DNA of 64,000 bases from Acidobacteriota bacterium (GCA_013289585.1 JABCZR010000008.1:122835-186834), one strand, 5' to 3'; shown: positions 1 to 9,395, counted from the stretch's first letter. The notes: generated by a model from the sequence alone, not told the origin. A program made the numbers and translations.

Positions 1-2116
1 GATACAGGACTTGCGCACTGCCGCTGAGCGTCACTTCTCCATTGTCCTTTGCCGTCAAGCAGTACGCGGTAACGTGGATTACTCCATGAAATCGCGGTTC
101 GAACGGAATCTTGACGGTTCCCCGCCCCGCGCTCAATTTCGCCACCGTCGACCGCAGCATTCCATCCGCGCTCCACACGCTGACAATAGCTTCATCCGTT
201 CTCGCGTTTGTTTCGATTTCCACCTGGATGGAGTCGCCGGGATGGTAAAGCGTGTGGTTCGGACGCACGCGAAGGTATTCCGGCGTCACATCGGCGTTGA
301 TCTCTTCCTGTAGCACGCCCTGACGCCCTTCCTTGTCTCTCGCCTCCAGTTCGAGCATAGCGTTCCGCGAAGTGGGCTGCGCCGTTGGACCGTAGTAATT
401 CCCATACGTGCGCCAGCGCCCATGACTTACAAGAATCACTTGTTCCGGGATCGGTGCAATTTCAGCTCTCCCGACGCCATAACGATTGGTGTGAAAATGC
501 CCCAGCGCGATCTTCTTGGTCTTGTCGTACTGGTTCCCTCGTTCATCTTCCTCGATCGGCATCGCTGCGCTGACTTCTCCGTCCGCGGACACCGGTGTTC
601 CATCCGCATACGAAGTCGTCACATAGAAAGTGGCATTGCCGCCTGTCAGAATGGAGCTGGCATCCAGGAGATACACGTGAATCGGTTGTGCTGTCAGCCG
701 CACATTGAAGCGCCGTTGCTCCGTCCGGCCCGTTGACGCGTCCGTCACATAAGCGGCAAGCGTTACGTCCTGGAAGCGCTGGTAGTTGTTTTCCTGGAAA
801 TTCTTGAACTCTTCGCTGAGATCGATTTTCGCGTGGTAGTGCCCGTCGGCATCCAACTCTCCCGTGACGTCGCCCGATTCTTCCGCCTCCCATTTCTGGT
901 TCTTGTAATTCCATTGCCGTCCCTGTTGCTTCACCACTCTCACTTTTCCGCGCTGCACGGGCTTCCCGAAGAGGTATTCCGCGTGCACATCCACAACGGC
1001 ATTTTGCCCCGGCATGTAGTAAGTGCGGTCAGGTTCCACTTTCACTTCGTAGGTGGGGAGCTCGTACCGGCTGACCCGCACGGTGCTTTCCGCCAGCGCC
1101 TCTCGGTTGTAGTCGTCCTTTTCGGATTCCAGTTTTGCGCTCAACCGCTGTTGTCCGAGTTGCAGCAGTTTGGGAATCTCCCAGTCGGCGGTGGCGATCC
1201 CGAACGCCGACGTCGTTACTTTCTTCTGGAATTGCTCCTGCCCTTCTTCGTCCTCTATGGTCAGGTCAATCTTTTTTCCAGCCAGTGTTCGCTTGTCCGG
1301 TCCGAACGCCATCAGCCGTACATGCACGGTTTGTCCCGGCTGGTACAACGGTTTGTCCGTACTCATCGTGATTCGCGGCGGCGGCGGCCCAGGAAATTCA
1401 AATTTGATCGAGGTCTCTTCGTTGAACCCGCCGCGCACGACGGTTGCAGTAACTTCACCGTCGTCGTCCTCCGGTTTCGCCGGCAATTGGAATGTCACCA
1501 CCGCGTTGCCGTCGGCGTCCGTGGTGACCTCCCGTTTTACGATCTTGTCCTCGTCGTTCCCGATCTGCATCGTCACCTGAACCGTTTGTTTCGCCAGCGG
1601 TTGCCCTTGCGGAGAACTCAGCACTCGCAATCGGACCGGATAGTGCGATCCGCGTTCGACCTTTTCGGCCGCTGCCATTCGAATCTCGAATCCGTCCTGA
1701 ATCATTCGTCCGAACTGCACCACACCCCCGGTCACCGGGAGCCCGGATTCCGCGCTCGGAAAAAATATGTACAGCAGCCTGTACCAGCCCAGAAGCGAGG
1801 GGGAAGTACTTGGCAATTTGGCCGCTGCCCAATCGAGCTTTTCCACCGTTTCTCCCTGTTGCTCCACAAACGTCCCGGAAGTGGACGCTGACACCCAATC
1901 ATTCTGATCCAGTAGTTCGATCGCGAACGATCCTGAAACCGGTTTGTCCGTTGGATTGAATATCGCAAATTCAAGAATGGGATTTGGCAGCAGATGAAAC
2001 CGGATTCGCGCTTCGTCCACTCGCAGGGCGTTCGCCGCTTTTTCCTGCGCCCCGCCGGTTCCCGCCAGAAAACAGAACAATAATCCGGCAACTAGCCATC
2101 TTCGGATGGTTATCAT
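1..2116 (-). CDS. Alpha-2-macroglobulin-like secreted protein, N-terminal part (3' end outside window)
   Basis: An open frame runs leftward from an ATG at 2116 to the window edge, giving 705 residues without a stop. It opens with a signal peptide (MITIRRWLVAGLLFCFLAG, then GAQ). Around residue 230 it carries the macroglobulin MG2 hallmark KPLYQPGQTVHVRLMAF, and around residue 535 a second stretch of the same type (RPNHTLYHPGDSIQVEIET), with beta-rich Ig-like domains between. This is the layout of bacterial alpha-2-macroglobulins, large periplasmic or outer-membrane protease traps. Family members are usually 1500-2000 residues, so the thioester and receptor-binding parts would lie beyond the edge and cannot be checked here. 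A GGGGAG ribosome site sits 4-5 nt before the ATG. Several apparent open frames on the other strand here are shadows. No lipobox was seen, so the membrane anchoring of some relatives is not supported. Confidence 0.85.
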   Translation of the reverse strand, partial: MITIRRWLVAGLLFCFLAGTGGAQEKAANALRVDEARIRFHLLPNPILEFAIFNPTDKPVSGSFAIELLDQNDWVSASTSGTFVEQQGETVEKLDWAAAKLPSTSPSLLGWYRLLYIFFPSAESGLPVTGGVVQFGRMIQDGFEIRMAAAEKVERGSHYPVRLRVLSSPQGQPLAKQTVQVTMQIGNDEDKIVKREVTTDADGNAVVTFQLPAKPEDDDGEVTATVVRGGFNEETSIKFEFPGPPPPRITMSTDKPLYQPGQTVHVRLMAFGPDKRTLAGKKIDLTIEDEEGQEQFQKKVTTSAFGIATADWEIPKLLQLGQQRLSAKLESEKDDYNREALAESTVRVSRYELPTYEVKVEPDRTYYMPGQNAVVDVHAEYLFGKPVQRGKVRVVKQQGRQWNYKNQKWEAEESGDVTGELDADGHYHAKIDLSEEFKNFQENNYQRFQDVTLAAYVTDASTGRTEQRRFNVRLTAQPIHVYLLDASSILTGGNATFYVTTSYADGTPVSADGEVSAAMPIEEDERGNQYDKTKKIALGHFHTNRYGVGRAEIAPIPEQVILVSHGRWRTYGNYYGPTAQPTSRNAMLELEARDKEGRQGVLQEEINADVTPEYLRVRPNHTLYHPGDSIQVEIETNARTDEAIVSVWSADGMLRSTVAKLSAGRGTVKIPFEPRFHGVIHVTAYCLTAKDNGEVTLSGSAQVLY

Positions 2117-2417
2117 TGGACTCCCCACCACAGGTTCTCTCCGACCAGCGTATCAGCACGTCACTTTTTCGCGGCGGGCTGTTCCCCATCCGCCAGTAAG
2201 CAGACGGCCACGCTCCGTTCCGCAACTTCTTGCGCAGCGCCCGCACCTCTTGTTTTCGATTGGTGGAACTTCGACCCGGGATGGATTAAAAACTTGGATG
2301 CAGGGTCTGCAGAAATGGAAGTTTAGGCTACTCAAATACTTCTCAGGTATGCCGTTTGAGGCGTGGGCTTGGGGTGGCCCCTAATTCCTGATCTCTGGTC
2401 CCTGATTTCTTGCAATT
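2117..2417. other. Intergenic gap between ridA and the macroglobulin gene
   Basis: About 300 bp with no convincing gene. It must hold the ridA 3' flank and the leader of the macroglobulin gene. The only distinctive content is a copy of an 18-bp dispersed repeat next to the ridA stop. Confidence 0.6.
2383..2400 (+). repeat. Dispersed 18-bp intergenic repeat, copy 1
   Basis: AATTCCTGATCTCTGGTC lies just downstream of the ridA stop. An exact inverted copy is at 17669-17686, downstream of oppF, and a near copy at 31288-31306, downstream of mutS2. All three sit in 3' flanks of minus-strand genes. Function unknown. Confidence 0.7.
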
Positions 2418-2795
2418 CTACAGAGCCGCAATGACTTCGATTTCGACGAGCGCATCTTTCGGCAGCCGCGCTACCTGCACGGTCGAGCGCGCTGGCGGCG
2501 CCAGCGTGAAATACTTGGCATACACCTCGTTCATCGTCGAGAAATCGTTCATTTCCTTCAGGAAAACCGTGGTCTTCACCACGTGATGTAGATTCGAACC
2601 CGCCGCTTCGAGAATCCCCTTTATGTTTTCGAACACCCGCTCCGTCTGCTGGCGAATCTCCCCGCCTGTCATCTCGCCCGTTTTCGGATCCAGCGCCACC
2701 TGCCCGGAGACAAATAGGAAACCGTTCGTTCGAATCGCCTGCGAATACGGTCCGATGGGTTTCGGGCCCCGGTCGGTCAGAACGATGTCTCTCAT
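2418..2795 (-). CDS. ridA: RidA family enamine/imine deaminase
   Basis: 125 residues in the usual Rid size range. RidA proteins are cytosolic trimers that hydrolyse reactive 2-aminoacrylate-type enamines or imines released by PLP enzymes. The family signatures are present: GPYSQAI near residue 15, VSGQVALDP near residue 28, and the C-terminal block [19 protein letters not shown] containing the arginine that binds the carboxylate of the substrate. The frame extends 22 codons upstream, but AAGGAG lies 8 nt before the ATG at 2795 and the extension has no family similarity, so the short start is chosen. It lies between a lipoprotein gene and the macroglobulin gene on the same strand. No functional link among them is evident. 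Confidence 0.93.
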   Translation of the reverse strand: MRDIVLTDRGPKPIGPYSQAIRTNGFLFVSGQVALDPKTGEMTGGEIRQQTERVFENIKGILEAAGSNLHHVVKTTVFLKEMNDFSTMNEVYAKYFTLAPPARSTVQVARLPKDALVEIEVIAAL

Positions 2796-2944
2796 GCTTT
2801 GATCTCCTTTGCGGAATGGTCTGCCGACGCGGCGGCGTTCGCAACGCGGCGCGAACTTCACTCGCCAGTAGTGGCGAGGCGCGCCTATAGCATATGACGG
2901 ATCGCGATTCGAATCATGCGTGGTGAGGTACGCGCGATGCTGGA

Positions 2945-3553
2945 TCAGCGGGACCGGCGGCCGCCCTGGCGCACGAACCCGGTGTTTGAATGGTTGCGCG
3001 CGGCCTCGCGCGCGCTGGCTTCCCGGTCTGCCTGCGCATCGGTCATGCCTTCGCTGATGCGCTCGAGAATCTGTTTTTCCGTGAGCCCGGTATTTTTCAG
3101 GCGCCCGATTTCCGTGCTCCCCATTGTAGGCAGGCCCTTCAACCGCCGCTGCAAAATCGTGTCGACGGCCCTGTCGGAAAGTCCGATCAGCCGCAGCATT
3201 ACCGCGTCGCCGCTGACGATATCGAGCTGATCGATTTTCGCAATCTGCAGAATCACCGGCTCGGTATAGCCCGCGCGCAATAAATTGACGGCCCCGTCCG
3301 CGCTGGTGAAAAGGTGCTGATGCTGGCGCGCATTCGTAATCAGGGCGACGCAGGTGTCGTCCGTCAGCCCGCCCTGTTTCATTCGAACGAGCTGGGCGAC
3401 CTCGGAATCGGAGGTGTTCAATTTTTTCAGTTCTTCAACGTTGCTGGACCACATGCCGGCCTGGTCGAGGGGGCGATAATCCGTGAGCGGATGTTTTCCG
3501 CAGCCGTCGATGCGGAGCAGCAGCACGATGAAAAGAAGAAGCTGGTAGCGCAT
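2945..3553 (-). CDS. Hypothetical lipoprotein
   Basis: 202 residues, family not recognised. The N-terminus is a short hydrophobic segment (residues 4-13) followed by RIDGC, a plausible lipobox with the acylated cysteine near residue 18, so a lipid-anchored periplasmic protein is inferred. The rest is helical and soluble, with stretches such as [21 protein letters not shown] and [18 protein letters not shown]. These look like repeated small helical units preceded by a loop, in the style of proteins with repeated 'V..L...G.....I' segments. The C-terminus is basic and arginine-rich. It follows rel by about 225 bp on the same strand. Confidence 0.7.
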   Translation of the reverse strand: MRYQLLLFIVLLLRIDGCGKHPLTDYRPLDQAGMWSSNVEELKKLNTSDSEVAQLVRMKQGGLTDDTCVALITNARQHQHLFTSADGAVNLLRAGYTEPVILQIAKIDQLDIVSGDAVMLRLIGLSDRAVDTILQRRLKGLPTMGSTEIGRLKNTGLTEKQILERISEGMTDAQADREASAREAARNHSNTGFVRQGGRRSR

Positions 3554-3726
3554 GATTTGATTGTATCGAGGGCAACGGCGAAGGCCGGGAAGTGTGCTGT
3601 GGGTGATACCCGGCGAAAGGACAGGTGGGCGGACCCGAACGGCCAGCTCTCGCGGGCAAATCGTCTTGAGATAATTGCATTTGCGGGAATTATCGGCCGG
3701 CTTGAATCACGCGCGGGCGAAGTACG

Positions 3727-3782
3727 TTTTCAATTCCTCATTTTCAATTCTTCATTTTCAATCGCGCATTCTCAATTGCTCA
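3727..3782 (+). repeat. Four tandem 14-bp units at the 3' end of rel
   Basis: Four consecutive 14-mers read TTTTCAATTCCTCA, TTTTCAATTCTTCA, TTTTCAATCGCGCA and TTCTCAATTGCTCA. The last unit contains the complement of the rel stop codon. The array is AT-rich against its GC-rich surroundings. No protein reads through it. Confidence 0.8.
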
Positions 3783-6002
3783 TTGGCCGGCTTGGAAGAC
3801 GCGCTCGACCCCGTAGACGCCGGAGACTTTGCGGATATTGACGAGAATGGTTTCGAGCTGGCGCTTGTCGGCAATTTCCAGATTGGCGTCCACGCGCGCG
3901 TTCAATTTATCCGGGCGGCTTTCCAGGCTGCGGATATTGGAGCCGGCGCCGCTGATCACTGCAGTGATTTCGGCGAGCAAGCCGGCACGATCCTTCGCGC
4001 GGATGGAGAGTTGCACCGGGAAGGTGGCTTCGCTTCCGCCGCCCCATTCGACGGCAATGCGCCGCTCGGTCTGGTACATCAAATTTTGCACGTTGGGACA
4101 CATCCGTGTGTGGACCGCGACGCCGCGGCCGCGTGTGATGTAGCCGACAATTTCGTCACCGGGGATGGGGTTGCAGCACTTGGCACGGTAGACGAGCAGA
4201 TCGTCGTAGCCCTTGACGATCAGCGGCGCTTCGCCGAAACCCAGCATGCGCTTGACCGTCTTGACGAGCGTAGGCTTGGAATCGGCGGGCTCCGGCTCTT
4301 GATCCGTGCCCGGCTCGCCAAGCACGCGTGCAAGAATCTGGCGCGCGGAATATTTTCCGAAACCGACCGCGGCATACAGGTCTTCGATCTTGGAGAGGCC
4401 GTGGTCGGAAGCAAATTTGAGAATGTCGGCCTCGGGAATCTTCTTCAGGCTGCGGCCAAAGTGGCGCGCTTCGTTTTCGAGGAGCTTCTTCCCCATTTCC
4501 GTGGCTTCTTCGCGCTCCTGCTCGTTGATCCAGTGGCGGATTTTGCTCTTGGCGTGGGAGGATTTCACGAAGCTGAGCCAGTCGCGGCTGGGGTGATGGC
4601 CCTTCTGCGTGAGAATTTCCACCACGTCGCCGCTGGTAATTTCATGGCGTAGCGAAACCATTTGTCCGTTTACTTTTGCCCCCACGCACTGGTGCCCCAC
4701 TTCGGTGTGCACCAGGTAAGCAAAGTCCACGGGCGTAGCACCGCGCACGAGTTCGAGCACGCGGCCTTTTGGCGTGAAGGCATAGACTTCGACGGGCGCG
4801 AGATCCACCTTGAGTGTGGAAAGAAATTCTCCCGGTTCTTGCAGCTCTTGCGACCACTCGATGAGCTGCCGCATCCAGGTGATGCGCTGGTCGTCATCTT
4901 CGGAACCCGGTTTGCCGATCTTGTATTTCCAGTGCGCCGCGACGCCTTCTTCAGCGATGCGGTGCATTTCCTGCGTGCGAATCTGCACCTCGAAGGACTG
5001 GCCGCCGTGCAAGACGGTGGTATGCAGCGACTGATAAAGATTCGGGCGGGCCATGGCGATGTAATCCTTGAAGCGCCCGGGAACGGGCCGCCAGATGTGG
5101 TGAACAACGCCGAGGGCCGCGTAACAGTTGCGCTCCGAATCAGTGACGACGCGCACGGCGAGCAGGTCGTAGACCTGCTCGAGGCCGGTTTCCTGGCGCA
5201 GCATTTTTCTGTGCAGCGAATAGAGGCTCTTTACACGGGCTTCGAGTTCAGCGGGAATGCCGCTCTCAACCAGCTTGGTCTGGATGGTGGCCTGAACTTC
5301 TTCGAGAAATTTTTTGTGGATGGGCGCTTTGTCGCTGACTTCTTTTTGCAGCGCGAGAAAGGCCTCGGGCTCCAGGTAGCGGAACGCCAGGTCTTCGAGT
5401 TCTCCACGCACGACGCCCATTCCCAGGCGGTGCGCGATGGGGGCGTAGATGTCCAGAGTTTCGCGCGAAATGCGCTGCTGCTTGGCGGGCTCCAGATATT
5501 CCAGCGTGCGCATGTTGTGCAGCCGGTCGGCCAGCTTGACGAGCACGACGCGGACGTCGTGGACCATCGCGAGAAGCATTTTGCGAACGGTTTCCGCCTG
5601 GCGGGTTTCCGGCGCCATCATGTTGAGACGGCCGATTTTCGTGACGCCTTCGACGAGGTGCGCTACTTCCGCGCCGAAGCGTTCCTCGATGCGGGAGACG
5701 GGATACTCGGTGTCTTCGATGGCGTCATGGAGAATGGCGGCGGTGAGCGTAGTGGCATCGAGACGCATGTCCGCGAGGATGTGCGCGACTTCCAGAAGGT
5801 GGGAAAGGTACGGTTCGCCGGAACTACGGAACTGGTCGTGGTGGCGCTCCGTGGCAATCTCGTACGCGCGGCGGATCATCCAGGGATCTTCGGAGGGGCG
5901 ATTCTTGCGGAGCTTTTCGAGGAGCTCCTCGAGGCGCGAGTCCAGCTGGCGCACCGCGCGGTCACGGTTGAAGCTCAGCGGAAAGTTGCTGGGTGACGGC
6001 AT
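3780..6002 (-). CDS. relA: Bifunctional (p)ppGpp synthetase/hydrolase (Rel/SpoT)
   Basis: 740 residues, full length for a long RelA/SpoT homologue. It makes and degrades the stringent-response alarmones ppGpp and pppGpp. Domains in order: HD hydrolase with intact HDAIEDT at 92-98; synthetase at about 230-365 with RFKD at 310-313 (the RxKD form of bifunctional Rel/SpoT rather than the ExDD of monofunctional RelA) and YQSLHT at 323-328; TGS at about 404-465; a helical and zinc-finger region containing CC near residue 615; and a C-terminal ACT domain from about 665. Both catalytic halves look intact. It is the only Rel gene seen in the window. The stop codon lies in a 14-bp tandem repeat, and a divergent gene starts 134 bp away. 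Confidence 0.97.
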   Translation of the reverse strand: MPSPSNFPLSFNRDRAVRQLDSRLEELLEKLRKNRPSEDPWMIRRAYEIATERHHDQFRSSGEPYLSHLLEVAHILADMRLDATTLTAAILHDAIEDTEYPVSRIEERFGAEVAHLVEGVTKIGRLNMMAPETRQAETVRKMLLAMVHDVRVVLVKLADRLHNMRTLEYLEPAKQQRISRETLDIYAPIAHRLGMGVVRGELEDLAFRYLEPEAFLALQKEVSDKAPIHKKFLEEVQATIQTKLVESGIPAELEARVKSLYSLHRKMLRQETGLEQVYDLLAVRVVTDSERNCYAALGVVHHIWRPVPGRFKDYIAMARPNLYQSLHTTVLHGGQSFEVQIRTQEMHRIAEEGVAAHWKYKIGKPGSEDDDQRITWMRQLIEWSQELQEPGEFLSTLKVDLAPVEVYAFTPKGRVLELVRGATPVDFAYLVHTEVGHQCVGAKVNGQMVSLRHEITSGDVVEILTQKGHHPSRDWLSFVKSSHAKSKIRHWINEQEREEATEMGKKLLENEARHFGRSLKKIPEADILKFASDHGLSKIEDLYAAVGFGKYSARQILARVLGEPGTDQEPEPADSKPTLVKTVKRMLGFGEAPLIVKGYDDLLVYRAKCCNPIPGDEIVGYITRGRGVAVHTRMCPNVQNLMYQTERRIAVEWGGGSEATFPVQLSIRAKDRAGLLAEITAVISGAGSNIRSLESRPDKLNARVDANLEIADKRQLETILVNIRKVSGVYGVERVFQAGQ

Positions 6003-6136
6003 GGTTTAGTTTACGCCCGGAAGGGTGCCTCCGGCGAGAAGCGGATTGAGGACGATGCGGTCTCCTTGGGCTGCACTTGTCGACCCTTAAGAACGCGGGA
6101 TGCAACGCCGGGCGCTCAGGGTATGATGCGGCTATC

Positions 6137-6772
6137 ATGGGACAAATAGACGAAGCGAAAGAGTGGCGGCGGCTGGCGGAATTGTATGCCAGTTTGGAGG
6201 AAGGGGAGCTGGAGGAGATTGCAGCGGACGCGGATTCGTTGACGCAGATGGCGCGGGAGGCACTGCGTTCGGAAATGCTGAGCAGGGGAATGGTGGCGCC
6301 GCCGGCGGAAAGAGAAGCCCCCGAAACATCCAGCAAGAAGGATGAAATGCCGGGGCCCGTCATGGTTGGCCGATACAGAGACTCTTCGGAAGCGATGATC
6401 GCCAAGAGCATGCTCGATTCGGCGGGGATCGAATCTTTCTTGAGCGATGAGAATCTTGTGCGGTTGGATTGGTTTTATTCGAACTTAGTCGGGGGAATCA
6501 AGCTGATGGTTCGCGAGGAGGACGCGGCAACAGCGAGGAAACTGCTGGAAGAAAACATTCCGGAAAAGTTCGATGTGGCAGGAGTGGGAGAATACGCGCA
6601 GCCGCAATGCCCCGAATGCGGGTCGCTGGATGTTTCTTTTGACGGGCTAAACAGGCAAATTGCATACACAGGTTTATTCCTGGGAGTTCCCATACCCGTC
6701 AACCGCAAAGGCGGAACATGCCATGCGTGCGGGCATAAATGGGATTCCGAGAATGAGCAGTCTCCTGATTAG
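6137..6772 (+). CDS. DUF2007/zinc-ribbon protein
   Basis: 211 residues from the ATG at 6137. A frame extension to 6077 adds 20 residues unlike the family. The middle (about 75-145) matches the DUF2007 'putative signal transducing protein' pattern: VGRYRDSSEAMIAKSMLDSA, then a short hydrophilic stretch and LMVREEDAATARKLLEE. The C-terminal third has a zinc ribbon made of CPECG (near 157) and CHACGH (near 193). The first 60 residues are acidic and helical. The biochemical role of DUF2007 proteins is not established. It is divergent from rel and 48 bp upstream of the next gene. Confidence 0.75.
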   Translation: MGQIDEAKEWRRLAELYASLEEGELEEIAADADSLTQMAREALRSEMLSRGMVAPPAEREAPETSSKKDEMPGPVMVGRYRDSSEAMIAKSMLDSAGIESFLSDENLVRLDWFYSNLVGGIKLMVREEDAATARKLLEENIPEKFDVAGVGEYAQPQCPECGSLDVSFDGLNRQIAYTGLFLGVPIPVNRKGGTCHACGHKWDSENEQSPD

Positions 6773-6820
6773 GAACAGAATCGACGGAGCAACTGCTTCT
6801 GCGCCGGAGAGCCAGAACGC

Positions 6821-7741
6821 GTGAGCAAACCGATGAAGGGAATCGCGAGAGTGAAATTGGCAAGCTGGGTGTTGATCGCGGCGAGCTGCCTACTGAGCCC
6901 GCAGCGAGACGCGCAAGCGCAGGCAAATGCGGGCGGAACTACAACGGAAGATCTTCGAATCATGATCACGGCCGCGCTGACCGCATCGAAGCGCGGAGAC
7001 CAGGCAAAGGTCAAGGAAATCGCGCATAACCTGATCATCCCCAATTACGAGCACTGGTTAAAAGCGACATTTGGCGATGAGCAGGGCGCGAAGATGGCGG
7101 CAAGCTACGCGCGCAGCCTGGAGAACGAGGAGAAATGGCTGCGCGAACTTTTCGAAGGAGTAGCGAAACAAGATGGCGAGCTGGTGATCACGCCCGCGCG
7201 CGTATTGCCGAATCAACCGACGTACTGGTGCGGAGAGGAACTCGTCAAAGCGGGCAAGAACAACACGGAGTTCTACCTGGTAAGCCTGGAGAATGACGGG
7301 CCGGGAGGCGTAAGGGCGGGAATGATCATCGGATACTTTGCGGTGGCGGAGGGCGGTTACCGCGCACTGGATTGCACGATATTGGGGCTGGCGCCAGAAC
7401 ATTTGAATACGCCACAACCGGAGCAGGCGCGCAGGATCATCAAGATGGGTGGAAACGTTCAATCCGCAAAAATCGTTAAACGAGTGCAGCCGGTATATCC
7501 GAGCGAAGCGCTGAAGGAACGGATTGCCGGAACCGTGCGTTTGCACGTCCTCGTGGCGAAAGACGGAACCATCGAGCAGATAGAAGTTATCTCCGGGCAT
7601 CCCCTGTTGCTCCAGGCAGCACTGGATGCCGTGCGGCAGTGGACGTATCAACCAACGCTGCTGAACGGCGAGCCGGTGGAAGTGGATACGACCATCGACG
7701 TGGGTTTTTCGCTGAGCAAATCTCCGGTAACAAATCCCTGA
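6821..7741 (+). CDS. Secreted protein with TonB C-terminal domain
   Basis: 306 residues from a GTG at 6821 that has GGAGA 10 nt upstream; an ATG four codons later is the alternative. It has a signal peptide (VLIAASCLLSP) and an N-terminal region of about 180 residues with no recognised domain. A TonB-type C-terminal domain follows at about 214-300 (RVQPVYPSEALKERIAG, then ISGHPLL and QPTLLNGEPVEVDTT). There is no proline-rich linker and only one N-terminal hydrophobic segment, so it is probably periplasmic rather than a working energy transducer. The last 60 residues are almost identical to those of the TonB at 11242-11982, which suggests duplication or conversion of that domain. Confidence 0.8.
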   Translation: MSKPMKGIARVKLASWVLIAASCLLSPQRDAQAQANAGGTTTEDLRIMITAALTASKRGDQAKVKEIAHNLIIPNYEHWLKATFGDEQGAKMAASYARSLENEEKWLRELFEGVAKQDGELVITPARVLPNQPTYWCGEELVKAGKNNTEFYLVSLENDGPGGVRAGMIIGYFAVAEGGYRALDCTILGLAPEHLNTPQPEQARRIIKMGGNVQSAKIVKRVQPVYPSEALKERIAGTVRLHVLVAKDGTIEQIEVISGHPLLLQAALDAVRQWTYQPTLLNGEPVEVDTTIDVGFSLSKSPVTNP

Positions 7742-7794
7742 TTTTAGAAAAACAGCCGCGCTCGCAGCGACCGCCAGGACAACGAGCAAATCAA

Positions 7795-7820
7795 AAGGGC
7801 GTCCCGGCCGGGACGCCCTT
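7795..7820 (-). terminator. Rho-independent terminator of the sec/ton block
   Basis: Perfect 11-bp inverted repeat AAGGGCGTCCC / GGGACGCCCTT around a GGCC loop, between convergent genes. Read on the minus strand the stem is followed by TTTTGATTTG, so it mainly ends the long minus-strand block. It may also stop the plus-strand gene before it. Confidence 0.88.
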
Positions 7821-7861
7821 GGAGATAAATCGATTCACTAAAGACGATTTATGATCGCGGT

Positions 7862-8776
7862 TCAGGAGGCCGGCTGCGGCTGTTCGGCGCGCTTCTGCTT
7901 GATCTCCTTGACCTTGTCGATGAGCTCGTCGGCCTGTTTTTGCAGGGAGGCGCGCTCTTCGGCGGACTCCACCATATCGGCCTTGCGGCGATAGAGGAGG
8001 TTCAGGTAAGCCATAGCGTCGTCATAGTCGGGGCGAAGCTCGATGGCCTTCTTCAGGTCGGCAATGCCTTCATCGACCATGGGCCCGTACTTGGCGGAGT
8101 ATTCCGTGCGCACCGCAGGGGGCAACGGATCGGTGTCCTTGACCTGCTTCCTGATGTTGTTCTTGTTGTACTCGGCGCGCAATTCGCCATTGGCGCGAAA
8201 TGCCAGCGTCCAGTCAATGACGCCGATCCAGTAGTAGGGCTCGGGATCATTGGGACGCAGCTCGATGTGCTTCTGGTGGTAAGTCTTCGATTCCTCGAAC
8301 TTCTTGGGATCGTAGGGCTGGCCGGCCATCTGGAAAATGATGGAGCCGATACCGTCAATGGCGCTGAGATTGTTGGGATCGATCTGCAGAACTTCCTTGA
8401 ACTCATTGATGGCTTGTGTGCCAAGGCGGACGTTTTGCTCCGAGGGCGCGCCCGGAATGTACTGGCTGGCATAGGCAGTGGCCAGATAGAGGCGGGCGTT
8501 CATCAAGCCAGGATCGAGATCCTTGGCCTGCTTGAAGTCCTCGATGGCCGCATCGTACTGGCCGCCCTTGAACGCGGCGACACCTTTATTGAGGAGGTCG
8601 CGAGCTTTCAGCTTGTTGCAGCTCGAAACGCTGGTGGCAAAGATCAGGAGCGCGGCGAGGGCCGAAGCGCGGCGAGCAAACCGCGAGGGCCGCGACGCAA
8701 TCCCAGGTGAAGCCGATCCCGCCGAAGTTGAGGTTGCGCGTGACACCGATGAAGCATAAGTCATCGAAGCATCCAT
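7862..8776 (-). CDS. TPR-repeat lipoprotein
   Basis: 304 residues. After a serine-rich N-terminus (an ATG four codons in is an equally good start) comes a hydrophobic segment ending LLIFATSVSSC, a lipobox with cysteine near residue 53. From about 60 onward tetratricopeptide repeats are visible: LLNKGVAAFKGGQYDAAIEDFKQA, then AINEFKEVLQIDPNN, ELRPNDPEPYYWIGV and DLKKAIELRPDYDDAMAY. It ends in a charged helix (EIKQKRAEQ). It is the last gene of the TonB/ExbB/ExbD block, 78 bp behind the third exbD, so a periplasmic scaffold role for that complex is a reasonable inference, not shown. Split here for length only: each quoted motif is separate in the protein. Confidence 0.85.
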   Translation of the reverse strand: MDASMTYASSVSRATSTSAGSASPGIASRPSRFARRASALAALLIFATSVSSCNKLKARDLLNKGVAAFKGGQYDAAIEDFKQAKDLDPGLMNARLYLATAYASQYIPGAPSEQNVRLGTQAINEFKEVLQIDPNNLSAIDGIGSIIFQMAGQPYDPKKFEESKTYHQKHIELRPNDPEPYYWIGVIDWTLAFRANGELRAEYNKNNIRKQVKDTDPLPPAVRTEYSAKYGPMVDEGIADLKKAIELRPDYDDAMAYLNLLYRRKADMVESAEERASLQKQADELIDKVKEIKQKRAEQPQPAS

Positions 8777-8854
8777 CCCTGCTGTGCGAGCCCCGGAGAA
8801 ACCGGGACAGCGCTAGGATTCACGTCCGCCCTGCGAGGGGCAAGTCTAAACTGT

Positions 8855-9274
8855 TTAGAGGCCCTTATCCAGTTCCGGCGTCAGCAGGCCGACTGACGCA
8901 ATCCCCGAGGTGTGCATGACGTCGATCACGTTGGCCACCACACCAAACTCGACCGGCTTATCGCCGCGGATAAAAGCGGTGCGGCTGGCGCGCAACTTGA
9001 AAACTTCTTCCAGCCTGGGACCGAGAGCATCGAAAGCCACCGGTTCCTGGTTAATCCGCAGCGTTCCGTCGGCCAGCACCTGAACCACAACTACATCATC
9101 GATCGGAATCTTTACCGGCTCCTGCGTTGATTCCTGGGGAATCAGCGCATCCAGCCCCTTGTGGTACACCGGGATGATCATAAAGATCACCAGGAGGACC
9201 AGAAGAATATCGATCAGCGGAACGACGTTCATTTCCGAGACCGTACCGCGCTTACCGCCAACCATCATGCCCAT
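8855..9274 (-). CDS. exbD: ExbD/TolR family protein (third copy)
   Basis: 139 residues, normal for ExbD/TolR. One N-terminal transmembrane segment includes the family core NVVPLIDILLVLLVIFM with the conserved aspartate that carries protons in ExbBD/TolQR motors. A periplasmic domain follows (VVVQVLADGTLRINQEPV, then AFIRGDKPVEFGVVANVIDV). GAGGTG lies upstream of the ATG. It is the last of three tandem, clearly related but non-identical exbD genes behind a single exbB. Different ExbD copies may pair with different TonB-type transducers, which is an inference. Confidence 0.93.
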   Translation of the reverse strand: MGMMVGGKRGTVSEMNVVPLIDILLVLLVIFMIIPVYHKGLDALIPQESTQEPVKIPIDDVVVVQVLADGTLRINQEPVAFDALGPRLEEVFKLRASRTAFIRGDKPVEFGVVANVIDVMHTSGIASVGLLTPELDKGL

Positions 9275-9362
9275 GAGTCACCTCGTATTGCGCCGGCCTA
9301 AATTCGGCCGACGTTTAGGAGCAACTGCCCCGCGAGGAGGACTCTCACATCCACTGCCGCCA

Positions 9363-9379
9363 TCCCGGCGCCGCCGGGA
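9363..9379. other. Intercistronic GC hairpin between exbD copies 2 and 3
   Basis: TCCCGGC / GCCGGGA with a GCC loop in the 121-bp gap. It has no T-tract on either strand, so it looks like an mRNA-stability or processing hairpin rather than a terminator. Confidence 0.5.
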
Positions 9380-9395
9380 AGGCACTGCGAAAAAA

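Noticed and set aside
833..1891. 352-residue open frame on the plus strand
   Set aside because: Antisense shadow of the macroglobulin gene: arginine/leucine-rich and no recognisable domain, while the minus frame has clear MG2 motifs.
2575..2600. tRNA-like T-arm string GATTCGAACC
   Set aside because: It lies inside the ridA coding sequence and no acceptor or anticodon stems surround it.
4662..5996. 444-residue plus-strand open frame
   Set aside because: Antisense to rel, whose HD, synthetase and TGS motifs are unmistakable.
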